DNA from: CAYZEZ01 sp964477295
GTDB lineage: Bacteria; Bacteroidota; Bacteroidia; Bacteroidales; SM23-62
DNA: 14,998 nt
Direction: 5' to 3'
NCBI GenBank assembly: GCA_964477295.1
Contig: CAYZEZ010000104.1
Location: forward strand, 1 to 14,998
Each line of letters starts with the position of its first letter. The stretch's first letter is position 1. Positions 8,328 to 14,998 of this stretch are shown in pieces. The notes under the pieces are model-generated. The model was given only the letters and a program-made list of their open reading frames with translations. It had not been told where the DNA came from and made no database searches. A program made the position numbers and the translations under genes.

Positions 8328-8702
8328 TTACTTCTTAGGCCTCTTGGTACCATATTTCGACCGCCTTTGGGTACGGCCCTCTACGCCTGATGTGTCGAGT
8401 GCACCCCTGATCAGGTGATACCTCACACCCGGTAGATCTTTAACCCTGCCTCCCCGGATAAGCACTATGGAGTGCTCCTGGAGATTATGGCCTTCACCCG
8501 GGATATAAGCGTTCACTTCCTTCTGGTTGGTCAACCTTACCCTGGCTACTTTCCTCATCGCTGAATTAGGTTTCTTGGGTGTTGTCGTGTAGACACGTAC
8601 GCAAACACCTCTTCGCTGCGGACAAGAATCAAGTGCAGGGGCTTTACTTTTATCAATTTGTTTCTTCCTCCCTTTTCTTACTAATTGCTGAATTGTAGGC
8701 AT
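8328..8702 (-). CDS. rpsL: 30S ribosomal protein S12
   Basis: S12 sits at the decoding centre and influences accuracy. The 124 residues match E. coli. The motifs TTTPKKPNSAMRK (residues 39-51) and RGGRVKDLPGVRYH (83-96) are intact. The two positions where streptomycin-resistance changes usually fall carry the wild-type Lys (Lys43, Lys88), so the sequence predicts a streptomycin-sensitive type S12. Asp89, the residue beta-methylthiolated by RimO where that enzyme exists, is present. ATG start, with AAAGGG ending 9 nt upstream as a possible weak Shine-Dalgarno. It is the first gene of the operon, about 40 nt downstream of the inferred transcription start. Confidence 0.98.
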   Translation of the reverse strand: MPTIQQLVRKGRKKQIDKSKAPALDSCPQRRGVCVRVYTTTPKKPNSAMRKVARVRLTNQKEVNAYIPGEGHNLQEHSIVLIRGGRVKDLPGVRYHLIRGALDTSGVEGRTQRRSKYGTKRPKK

Positions 8703-8750
8703 ATAGCTAAACCCTTTAATAATTAAAAATCAGGTTAATAAATTGGTTCG

Positions 8751-8779
8751 CAAAGGTATACTTTTTTTTTTGAAAACAA
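8751..8779 (-). promoter_or_regulatory. Bacteroidota-type promoter for the rpsL operon
   Basis: On the minus strand the sequence reads TTG (8779-8777), an 18-nt spacer, then TACCTTTG (8758-8751), an exact match to the TAnnTTTG -7 element of Bacteroidota sigma factor ABfr promoters. The spacer is one base shorter than the usual 19-21. The predicted transcript would start near 8744 and have a leader of about 42 nt before rpsL. That is too short for a large structured leader. Confidence 0.7.
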
Positions 8780-8833
8780 TAACTTTTTTTATGAATTTCA
8801 GAATTCACCTTTGATTACTGATTTTACTGGCAT

Positions 8834-8843
8834 TTCGATCGAA
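8834..8843. promoter_or_regulatory. Perfect palindrome, possible operator
   Basis: TTCGATCGAA is an exact 10-bp palindrome roughly midway between the two divergent promoters. A dimeric regulator could bind here, but a 10-bp palindrome is short and could occur by chance. No known operator is recognised. Confidence 0.2.
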
Positions 8844-8932
8844 TTTTGAGGACTGTAATATTGAATTTTTGCCCCTCCTTTTAACGTATTTTTTACATCC
8901 TGTTTCCCGGCTTCAAAAATGGATTGTCATAC

Positions 8933-8962
8933 TTGGTACTTTATAGAAAATTATTACTTTTG
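8933..8962 (+). promoter_or_regulatory. Bacteroidota-type promoter for the EF-G2 gene
   Basis: TTG at 8933-8935, a 19-nt spacer and TACTTTTG at 8955-8962 match the TTG-N19-21-TAnnTTTG consensus of this phylum exactly. Transcription would start near 8969, leaving a leader of about 73 nt without a Shine-Dalgarno before the ATG at 9042. Confidence 0.75.
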
Positions 8963-9041
8963 CAAGTCACTTCTGAGAGTTGATTTAACGAGTTCACTGT
9001 AAGACAAATAAATAAAAGGCCGACGCAAAAATTTTAAATGA

Positions 9042-11198
9042 ATGAAAACTTACCAGACGAATCAAATTAAGAATATTTTGCTCCTAGGACATTCAGGCTC
9101 AGGTAAAACCACCCTGGGAGAATCCATGTTATTTGAGGGAGGGGTTATTTCACGCAAAGGTGATATAGAAAGCAGGAATACCGTGTCAGACTTCAGGGAA
9201 ATTGAACAGGAGAACGAAAGATCGATCTATTCTACCTTAATGTATACTGAATTTGGCGACCACAAAATAAATATCCTTGATGCACCCGGGGCTGACGATT
9301 TTATCGGAGGTGCCATTTCAAGTTTGCGTGTTGCTGACACAGCCTTAATTGTCATTAATGCTCAGAATGGCGTTGAAGTTGGAACCGATATTCATAGTCG
9401 CTATACGACAGACAGCCAGATTCCAGTGGTCTTTGTCATCAACCAGTGTGACCACGATAAAGCTAACTATGAGAAGACGATCGAATCACTCAGGGAAAGG
9501 TATGGCAGCAGGCTTGTCATTGCACAGTATCCGATCTATACAGGCACAACCCTTGATTCAATCATTGATGTGCTGACCATGAAATGTTATAAATTTTCAG
9601 CGGACGGAGGCAAAACTGAAGTAACTGATATCCCTGCTGATGAAGCAGATAAGGCTGCTGAATTACACAATGAGCTGGTTGAAAAGGCCGCTGAGAATGA
9701 TGAATCATTGATGGAACTTTTCTTTGAGAAGGACAGCCTGGATGAGAATGAGATCAGGAAAGGAATTCTGGAGGGTTTAAAAATGGCTGAATTATCGCCG
9801 GTATTCTGTACATCGGCCAAAACCAATGCAGGTGTCACCAGGTTGATGGAGTTTATAGTCAATGTACTTCCGACTCCCGGCCAGGCAAGGAGTTATAAAA
9901 CAACCGATGACAAAGAGATAAAATGTGATCCTTCCGGTCCCGTCTCCTTATACGTTTTCAAGACTGAATACGAATCCCATATTGGTGAGATCAATTATTT
10001 TAAGGTCATCTCCGGTGAAATTACAGAAGGGATTGATCTTACGAATAACAATACCAGGACCAAGGAAAGATTATCCCAGCTATTCGTTGTTGCCGGCAAG
10101 ACAAGGGAAAAAGTCACCAGGTTGTCGGCAGGCGATCTTGGCGCAACTGTTAAGTTGAAGAATACCAAAACCAACCATACGCTTACCATAGGTTCCTCCT
10201 CATTTGAGTTTTCTTTCACAGAGTTTCCGGAGCCTAAATTCAGGACTGCCATTAAACCGGCGAACGAAGGAGACGAAGAAAGATTAGGGGAAGCCCTCAC
10301 CCGCATTCACGAAGAGGACCATACTGTGAATATTGAATATTCCAAGGAGCTTAAACAAATCATTTTAGGTGGTCAGGGTGAACACCATTTAAACATCGTT
10401 AAATGGCACCTTGAAAACACATTCGGGCTGAAAATTGAATTCTTGCTTCCGCGTATACCTTATCGTGAAACCATAACCAAAACGGCACAGGCCGATTATC
10501 GCCATAAAAAACAATCCGGCGGTGCGGGTCAGTTCGGAGAAGTGCATATGATCATAGAACCCTATGTTGAAGGATCGCCCGATCCCAGTATGTTCAAAGT
10601 CAATGGAAAAGAGATCAAGGTATCCATCAGACATAAAGAAGATATTGACCTTCAGTGGGGCGGCAAGCTGGTATTTCACAATTGCATTGTAGGTGGAGCA
10701 ATCGATGCGAGGTTCTTACCTGCTATCTTAAAAGGCATCATGGAGAAGATGGAAGAAGGACCGCTGACCGGATCTTACGCCCGTGACATTAAAGTATATG
10801 TTTATGATGGAAAAATGCACCCGGTCGATTCCAATGAAATCTCCTTTAAGCTCGCAGGAAGAAATGCATTCCGGGAAGCTTTCAGAAATGCCGGGCCAAA
10901 GATCATGGAACCCATTTACGATCTTGAAGTTTTTGTGCCTTCCGACCGGATGGGTGATGTAATCAGCGACCTGCAGGGAAGGCGTGCTGTTGTTCAGGGA
11001 ATGACCAGTGAAAAGAGCTTTGAGAAGGTCTCGGCCAAAGTACCCCTGGCTGAAATGAATAAGTATTCCACTGCTTTGAGCTCGATAACGAATGGCCGTG
11101 CCATGTATACGATGAGGTATGCTGAATACACCCAGGTACCTCCGGATGTCCAGGAGCAGCTGCTTAAGGCTTACGATGAAGAACAGGAAGAAGAGTAA
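9042..11198 (+). CDS. fusA2: EF-G paralogue (EF-G2 type) with degenerate GTPase motifs
   Basis: This 718-residue protein is collinear with EF-G across domains I-V. The start MKTYQTNQIKNI resembles, from memory, Bacteroides EF-G2. The P-loop GHSGSGKT (16-23) is intact. Other G-domain residues are lost: RGITI has become RSIYS (60-64, Tyr63 for the switch I Thr), DTPGH has become DAPGA (80-84, Ala84 for the catalytic His), and NKxD has become NQCD (134-137). Domain IV keeps the loop KKQSGGAGQFG (489-499) and the tip MHPVDS with His593, so ribosome engagement and translocation look preserved. An acidic tail (EEQEEE) closes the protein. EF-G2 of Bacteroides thetaiotaomicron was reported to support translation without GTP hydrolysis and to be induced under carbon limitation; a similar role here is inference. 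Starting at ATG 9042 gives the family N-terminus; an overlapping ATG at 9038 is in another frame. Confidence 0.93.
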   Translation: MKTYQTNQIKNILLLGHSGSGKTTLGESMLFEGGVISRKGDIESRNTVSDFREIEQENERSIYSTLMYTEFGDHKINILDAPGADDFIGGAISSLRVADTALIVINAQNGVEVGTDIHSRYTTDSQIPVVFVINQCDHDKANYEKTIESLRERYGSRLVIAQYPIYTGTTLDSIIDVLTMKCYKFSADGGKTEVTDIPADEADKAAELHNELVEKAAENDESLMELFFEKDSLDENEIRKGILEGLKMAELSPVFCTSAKTNAGVTRLMEFIVNVLPTPGQARSYKTTDDKEIKCDPSGPVSLYVFKTEYESHIGEINYFKVISGEITEGIDLTNNNTRTKERLSQLFVVAGKTREKVTRLSAGDLGATVKLKNTKTNHTLTIGSSSFEFSFTEFPEPKFRTAIKPANEGDEERLGEALTRIHEEDHTVNIEYSKELKQIILGGQGEHHLNIVKWHLENTFGLKIEFLLPRIPYRETITKTAQADYRHKKQSGGAGQFGEVHMIIEPYVEGSPDPSMFKVNGKEIKVSIRHKEDIDLQWGGKLVFHNCIVGGAIDARFLPAILKGIMEKMEEGPLTGSYARDIKVYVYDGKMHPVDSNEISFKLAGRNAFREAFRNAGPKIMEPIYDLEVFVPSDRMGDVISDLQGRRAVVQGMTSEKSFEKVSAKVPLAEMNKYSTALSSITNGRAMYTMRYAEYTQVPPDVQEQLLKAYDEEQEEE

Positions 11199-11230
11199 GA
11201 AGAATTGACCAGAATGAGCTGGAATTACAA

Positions 11231-11263
11231 ATGAACTAAAATTGGACAACAATTTTAGTCATT
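11231..11263. terminator. Inverted repeat, likely bidirectional terminator
   Basis: ACTAAAATTG (11235-11244), a 5-nt loop and CAATTTTAGT (11250-11259) form a perfect 10-bp stem, which extends by ATG/CAT (11231-11233 with 11261-11263, allowing for single unpaired bases). It lies in the 80-nt gap between two convergent genes, the expected place for a terminator serving both. The stem is AT-rich and has no strong U-tract, so efficiency is uncertain. Confidence 0.55.
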
Positions 11264-11278
11264 TCTTCAAAGGTTTTC

Positions 11279-12673
11279 CTACTCCATAAAGAGGTATACG
11301 AATCCCCTGTAGATCCCTTTCCGGTATTTTTTCGCATCCCAGCCAACGGCTTCGATCACATAAAAATATACACCGGGTTCTGCCCTGCGGTTTCCTTTTC
11401 CCAGGATGGTCCCATCCCATCCTTGCCAGTCCCAATTATCTTTTGTCTGGACATGCTCATATACCAGCTTCCCCCAGCGGTTATAAATACTGATTTTAAA
11501 CTCCTTTAACGATTTTGCATACACAATGAAAATATCGTTATAGCCATCGTTGTTGGGTGTAAATACATTCATCATATCCAGCGTCGATGGCACAACCTGG
11601 ATCTCGATGGGTTCTTCCCCCTGAAAACTGTTCGGGAAGGAATCCACACAATTCTCCTCACTTATCGAGACCAATTTCGGGAAATAATAATTCGGGATAT
11701 AATAGGTAAACTCAACAGAATCTTCCTTGTAATATGTAATTGCAGTGCTTCCCTCACCAGTTTTTGCGCTGTCAACAAAAACCCAATGAAACTCTGATCC
11801 ATTTTCTGAAGTGTTTCTAAATCTAACAACGAGGGGAGCTTCCGGATCTTTATCTGCCGGAAGTTCTTCCGGACGTACAAAATCACCATTTATCGTATCC
11901 TTCTGATAAAACACTTCAAACTCAGCTTTTGTATGGATGGTTTCATAGAATACCGAATCGTCCTGGACAAGGCCGAAGCTGTCCACGGCGGTCAGAATAA
12001 ACCAGGTATCGACAGATGGAAGGTTTGAGCCCAGCCGGGGATTGAGGAAATAGGACGGGGAAGAGATCTTTACCTCATCATTATCTGATGTCCATTCAAA
12101 AGACATGGCATTGGGAATGGATAACCTTTTATTGCTCGACAGGTCATAATAAATGTGCTCTTCCGGGATGAGAGTCCCGTTCAGCTGAATGTAATCACAG
12201 GTATACTTGAACCTTTTTATCAATCCCTTATCATTCTTTTCAACTTCTACCACGGGAGAATTACTGTACACCCAGGCCCTGAAGATGGTATCAATATCCG
12301 GACCGGTAATCCTGACCTGATAGCCCCCTGACTCCAGTCCGGATACTTCGGAAGAGGAGACACCTGACTGTGAAAAAAAGGGGGCATTGAATTCTTTCTT
12401 TACCGTATCATACAAGCTCCATTCAAAATCCCATCCGGGAGTGGAACCCGGGGGCGGATTGGCCAATAACCTGCCATTTTTTTTCTGCACTGCATCGAGG
12501 GGTGAATGGAAAATATAAAAGAGGTCAGTACCAGTAAAATCAGGATAGTCAATGGTATCCGAGTAATCAGACCACGGGGAAGATATTTGCGACCATCCAC
12601 AACCGATATTTCCAATTAAAACGGATAAAGAGAAAAGTAAACCCCGTAATAAATATTTATTGTTATGTATCAT
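11279..12673 (-). CDS. Secreted protein with T9SS type B (gliding motility-associated) C-terminal domain
   Basis: The 464-residue protein has an N-terminal signal peptide (hydrophobic 8-24, likely cut after GWS near residue 28), so it should pass the inner membrane by Sec. The last 96 residues (369-464) form a type B T9SS sorting domain: NVFTPNNDGYNDIF, ISIYNRWGKLVYE, the WDGT motif, PGVYFYVIEA and a closing FVYLF. Such domains direct cargo through the outer-membrane type IX machinery. The middle looks like beta-rich Ig/PKD-type modules, with WDFEWSLYD (81-89) and a PKD-like segment around VRFRNTSENGSEFHWVFV (283-300). No catalytic motif is visible, so the role is unknown; adhesin or surface scaffold is a guess. 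It stands alone, convergent with the EF-G2 gene. A cysteine at 25 is not in a good lipobox. Confidence 0.9.
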   Translation of the reverse strand: MIHNNKYLLRGLLFSLSVLIGNIGCGWSQISSPWSDYSDTIDYPDFTGTDLFYIFHSPLDAVQKKNGRLLANPPPGSTPGWDFEWSLYDTVKKEFNAPFFSQSGVSSSEVSGLESGGYQVRITGPDIDTIFRAWVYSNSPVVEVEKNDKGLIKRFKYTCDYIQLNGTLIPEEHIYYDLSSNKRLSIPNAMSFEWTSDNDEVKISSPSYFLNPRLGSNLPSVDTWFILTAVDSFGLVQDDSVFYETIHTKAEFEVFYQKDTINGDFVRPEELPADKDPEAPLVVRFRNTSENGSEFHWVFVDSAKTGEGSTAITYYKEDSVEFTYYIPNYYFPKLVSISEENCVDSFPNSFQGEEPIEIQVVPSTLDMMNVFTPNNDGYNDIFIVYAKSLKEFKISIYNRWGKLVYEHVQTKDNWDWQGWDGTILGKGNRRAEPGVYFYVIEAVGWDAKKYRKGIYRGFVYLFME

Positions 12674-12726
12674 GCAATAACAATTCTATTGAATAACTGC
12701 CCTATCGTTTATTTATTATGGATTGC

Positions 12727-12734
12727 CAAAGATA
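12727..12734 (-). promoter_or_regulatory. Possible -7 element for the T9SS cargo gene
   Basis: On the minus strand TATCTTTG matches TAnnTTTG and would place the start near 12720, with a leader of about 47 nt. No TTG is found at the expected -33 distance, so the match is partial. Confidence 0.4.
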
Positions 12735-12750
12735 AATAATAATCTTTTCA

Positions 12751-12780
12751 CTTGCCGTCTGCTTTAGCTGACGTACCTGG
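12751..12780 (-). repeat. REP-like hairpin, copy 1 (inverted)
   Basis: CGTC-T-GCT (12756-12763) pairs with AGC-T-GACG (12766-12773) around a T-T mismatch. Read on the minus strand it ends GACGGCAAG, the same nine bases that follow the stem of copy 3, so it is the same family in the opposite orientation. Confidence 0.55.
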
Positions 12781-12800
12781 AATGAACAAAAGTATACACG

Positions 12801-12840
12801 GCCGGCGGTTTTAACCGACGGTAAGGGAAGGCAAGGTTTT
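12801..12840 (+). repeat. REP-like hairpin, copy 2
   Basis: CCG-G-CGGTT (12802-12810) pairs with AACCG-A-CGG (12813-12821) with one mismatch and a TT loop. The 3' flank TAAGGGAAGGCAAGGTTTT aligns with the flank of copy 3. The copy runs straight into the assembly gap. Confidence 0.65.
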
Positions 12841-12940
12841 NNNNNNNNNNNNNNNNNNNNNNNNNNNNNNNNNNNNNNNNNNNNNNNNNNNNNNNNNNNN
12901 NNNNNNNNNNNNNNNNNNNNNNNNNNNNNNNNNNNNNNNN
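12841..12940. other. Assembly gap of 100 Ns
   Basis: A run of exactly 100 undetermined bases, the conventional placeholder for a scaffold join of unknown length. Related hairpin repeats lie on both sides (copies 2 and 3), which suggests that assembly broke inside a repeat cluster. The true length and content, including any gene, cannot be known from this window. Confidence 0.98.
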
Positions 12941-12955
12941 TATCAACCCTGTAAT

Positions 12956-12997
12956 CCGTCGGTCTGGTGAAACCGACGGCAAGGGATGTCAGGTCCT
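12956..12997 (+). repeat. REP-like hairpin, copy 3
   Basis: CCGTCGGT (12956-12963) and ACCGACGG (12972-12979) form a perfect 8-bp GC-rich stem with an 8-nt loop. The flank CAAGGGATGTCAGGTCC resembles that of copy 2 (shared AAGGGA-G-CA pattern). A T6 run follows 17 nt after the stem; this is too far away for a normal terminator. Confidence 0.65.
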
Positions 12998-13015
12998 TTT
13001 TTCAAAATTATTTAT

Positions 13016-13035
13016 CCGCCGGTTAACACTGGCGG
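13016..13035. repeat. GC-rich hairpin upstream of the helicase gene
   Basis: CCGCC (13016-13020) pairs with GGCGG (13031-13035). The inner bases GGT/ACT can extend the stem to 8 bp with one G-T pair. Its flanks do not match the tail shared by copies 1-3, so membership of that family is doubtful. It overlaps the expected -33 region of the helicase promoter. Confidence 0.45.
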
Positions 13036-13058
13036 GTAGTGAATAAATATTATTTTTG
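13029..13058 (+). promoter_or_regulatory. Possible promoter for the UvrD-like helicase
   Basis: TATTTTTG (13051-13058) matches the TAnnTTTG -7 element. A weak CTG (13029-13031) lies 19 nt upstream in place of TTG. The predicted start near 13065 leaves only about 15 nt before the GTG codon at 13080, so the transcript would be almost leaderless. Confidence 0.4.
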
Positions 13059-13079
13059 CCCTTTAATCTTAATGATTCC

Positions 13080-14998
13080 GTGAGAACATACCTTGAGGAT
13101 TTAAATTCCGCACAAAGAACAGCAGTTGAGCATTACGAGGGTCCATCACTGGTTATCGCCGGAGCAGGATCGGGCAAGACCAGGGTGCTGACCTACCGGA
13201 TCGCCCATCTGCTGAACATGGGTGTGCGCCCTTTTCATATCCTTGCGCTCACCTTTACCAACAAGGCGGCAAGGGAGATGAAGGACCGTATCGGGCAACT
13301 GGTTGGGCCTGAATTGGCGTTTAACCTTTGGATGGGAACTTTCCATTCGATATTTGCCAGGATATTGCGCATGGAGGGCAAGGCACTGGATTTTCCTTCC
13401 AGCTATACAATTTATGATACTACCGACACGAAGAATATCCTTAAGGTTATCATTAAAGAAATGAACCTTGATGACCAGCTATATAAACCGGCAGAGATCT
13501 ATGGAAGGATCTCTTCTGCCAAGAATAACCTGATCACTCCCAAAGCATACACCAGCAGTGCCCAGCTGATGGAGACGGACAGGAGAACAAGGCGGCCGGA
13601 GATCGCAAATATTTATTTGAAATATTCCCAGCGGCTGAAAAAGGCAGATGCGATGGATTTTGATGACCTGTTGCTGAATACGTATATCCTGTTCCGCGAT
13701 TTCCCCGAGGTCCTTGAAAAATACCAAAACCTGTTTCAGTTTGTCCTTGTGGATGAGTACCAGGACACCAATTATGTCCAGTACATGATCATCAAGAACC
13801 TTTCGGATAAGAATAAAAACATTTGCGTTGTGGGTGATGATGCGCAGAGCATATATTCTTTCCGCGGCGCCCGTATCGAGAATATCTTAAATTTCCGGAA
13901 CGATTATCCCCAGTACAAGCTCTACAAGCTGGAACAGAATTACCGGTCGACCCAGACCATAGTCAATGCTGCTAACAGTCTGATTAACAATAACCGTGAT
14001 CAGATCAGCAAGAAGGTCTGGTCGGATAATGAACCGGGAGACAAGATCCGGTTGATACGGGCGGCTACTGATAATGAGGAGGGATACCTGGTCTCAAATA
14101 TGATCCAGGATTCGATCTACTCCGATCATTTTCAATACAGGGATTATGCGATATTGTACCGCACTAACGCGCAATCAAGGATTTTCGAGGAATCCCTCCG
14201 CAAACTGAATATTCCTTATAAAGTATATGGCAGCCTGTCTTTCTATCAACGAAAAGAGATCAAAGACCTGCTTGCTTATTTCAGGCTCACCGTAAACCCC
14301 TATGATGAAGAGGCATTACTCAGGATCATTAATTACCCTGCCAGGGGTATCGGCAACACCACCGTCAGCAAACTTGAGGGTTTAAGCGACAAATACAATA
14401 AACGGATCTGGGAAATAATGCTTGAAATTGATAATCATTCCGATTTATTCAACAAGGGAACCATTTCCAAACTAACTGGATTTGTCAGGTTAATAAGCGG
14501 TTACAGGAACGGCCTCAAGCGTATGGAAGCCTTTGACCTTGCATTTACAATTGCTGAGAGTTCGGGTATACTGAAGGACCTTCATTTTGAAAAATCGCCC
14601 GAGAATATCAGCAAATACGAAAATATTCAGGAATTGCTCAACGGTATTAAGGAATATACGGATAGTCAGGATGAAGCAGAATCATCCACCCTGGATGCAT
14701 ACCTGCAAAATGTTGCTTTGCTGACCGATCAGGATACCGATAAGGAAGAGGACAGGAACAAGGTGGCCATTATGACTGCCCATTCGGCGAAAGGATTGGA
14801 ATTTAAGCAGGTTTTTGTGGCCGGGCTCGAAGAAGATCTTTTCCCTTCAAGATTATCCTCATCCACCAGGGAGGAACTGGAAGAAGAACGCCGGTTGTTC
14901 TATGTGGCAATAACCCGTGCGATGAAAAAGGTAACACTGAGCTATGCCTCGTCCCGGTACAAATGGGGCGTCCTGCTGAATTGCACTCCCAGCCGTTT
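13080..14998 (+). CDS. UvrD/PcrA-family DNA helicase (3' end outside window)
   Basis: This is a superfamily 1A 3'-5' helicase that unwinds DNA in nucleotide excision and mismatch repair or strips proteins from DNA. The frame is open from GTG 13080 to the window end (639 codons), with all motifs in order: Q motif LNSAQRTAV (8-16), Walker A AGAGSGKT (27-34), LTFTNKAAREM (57-67), TFHSIFARIL (87-96), Walker B VDEYQDT (224-230), GDDAQSIYSFRGA (252-264), EQNYRST (285-291), TAHSAKGLEF (566-575) and EEERRLFYVAITRA (601-614). Usual length is 720-780, so roughly the last 100-140 residues are missing, including the C-terminal tail. The ATG at 13072 is in another frame and stops at once, so GTG is preferred. 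UvrD and PcrA cannot be told apart here. Confidence 0.95.
   Translation, partial: MRTYLEDLNSAQRTAVEHYEGPSLVIAGAGSGKTRVLTYRIAHLLNMGVRPFHILALTFTNKAAREMKDRIGQLVGPELAFNLWMGTFHSIFARILRMEGKALDFPSSYTIYDTTDTKNILKVIIKEMNLDDQLYKPAEIYGRISSAKNNLITPKAYTSSAQLMETDRRTRRPEIANIYLKYSQRLKKADAMDFDDLLLNTYILFRDFPEVLEKYQNLFQFVLVDEYQDTNYVQYMIIKNLSDKNKNICVVGDDAQSIYSFRGARIENILNFRNDYPQYKLYKLEQNYRSTQTIVNAANSLINNNRDQISKKVWSDNEPGDKIRLIRAATDNEEGYLVSNMIQDSIYSDHFQYRDYAILYRTNAQSRIFEESLRKLNIPYKVYGSLSFYQRKEIKDLLAYFRLTVNPYDEEALLRIINYPARGIGNTTVSKLEGLSDKYNKRIWEIMLEIDNHSDLFNKGTISKLTGFVRLISGYRNGLKRMEAFDLAFTIAESSGILKDLHFEKSPENISKYENIQELLNGIKEYTDSQDEAESSTLDAYLQNVALLTDQDTDKEEDRNKVAIMTAHSAKGLEFKQVFVAGLEEDLFPSRLSSSTREELEEERRLFYVAITRAMKKVTLSYASSRYKWGVLLNCTPSR

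Larger units (their letters stand above)
8703..9041. other. Divergent control region between rpsL and the EF-G2 gene
   Basis: This 339-nt AT-rich region has no gene. It holds back-to-back promoter matches: leftward at 8751-8779 and rightward at 8933-8962. About 150 nt separate their -33 elements. Between them lies a perfect 10-bp palindrome TTCGATCGAA (8834-8843) and a close pair of GAATT motifs (8793-8806). Homopolymer T tracts occur at 8762-8771 and 8784-8790. No RNA gene or further coding frame is convincing. Confidence 0.6.
12674..13079. other. Non-coding region with hairpin repeats and assembly gap
   Basis: This 406-nt region lies between the divergently oriented T9SS cargo and helicase genes. 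It contains the two candidate promoters, four GC-rich hairpins and the 100-N gap. The one open frame that crosses it runs through the Ns and is meaningless. No RNA gene is recognisable in the readable 306 nt. Confidence 0.7.

Noticed and set aside
10728..11252. 174-residue minus-strand open frame
   Set aside because: It is antisense to the C-terminal domains of EF-G2 and has no recognisable motif.
12590..12610. Lipoprotein signal at Cys25 of the T9SS cargo
   Set aside because: The residues before the Cys are Asn-Ile-Gly, lacking the Leu at -3, and a type I cleavage site after GWS fits better.
12764..12982. 72-residue minus-strand open frame across the gap
   Set aside because: Nearly half of it is undetermined bases and the rest is hairpin repeat sequence.
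12751..13035. CRISPR-like array suggested by several similar palindromic units
   Set aside because: The units differ in sequence, orientation and spacing, and there are no regular spacers or cas genes.
13072..13083. ATG at 13072 as the helicase start
   Set aside because: It reads ATG ATT CCG TGA, a stop after three codons, and is out of frame with the helicase motifs.

Overview
The window looks like chromosomal DNA of a member of the Bacteroidota, probably from a draft or metagenome assembly because it holds a run of exactly 100 Ns. Four things point to this phylum. The fused str-S10-spc ribosomal operon has no tuf after fusA. Several promoters match the phylum's TTG / TAnnTTTG consensus. 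One secreted protein ends in a type IX secretion (T9SS type B) sorting domain. Shine-Dalgarno sequences are mostly absent.

Positions 13-8702 (all minus strand) hold one long run of translation genes. In transcription order they are rpsL, rpsG, fusA, rpsJ, rplC, rplD, rplW, rplB, rpsS, rplV, rpsC, rplP, rpmC, rpsQ and rplN; the operon continues off the left edge. Spacers are mostly 0-47 nt. The exception is a 168-nt spacer between rplC and rplD, which holds an unexplained 50-codon open frame and an 8-G run. A promoter match sits just upstream of rpsL (8751-8779).

Positions 8703-9041 form a divergent regulatory region with back-to-back promoter matches. The rightward one (8933-8962) drives a second elongation factor G-like gene (9042-11198). 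This paralogue keeps the P-loop and the domain IV tip, but it has lost the catalytic His of DTPGH, the switch I Thr of RGITI and the Lys of NKxD. It therefore resembles the GTPase-deficient EF-G2 described in Bacteroides. The canonical EF-G and its apparently GTPase-dead paralogue thus lie on opposite sides of one short control region.

Positions 11279-12673 (minus) encode a secreted T9SS type B cargo protein, convergent with the EF-G2 gene and separated from it by a perfect 10-bp inverted repeat that could terminate both transcripts.

Positions 12674-13079 are non-coding, with GC-rich hairpin repeats of a REP-like kind on both sides of the assembly gap. From 13080 to the right edge runs a UvrD/PcrA-family DNA helicase, read from a GTG start and cut off by the window end.
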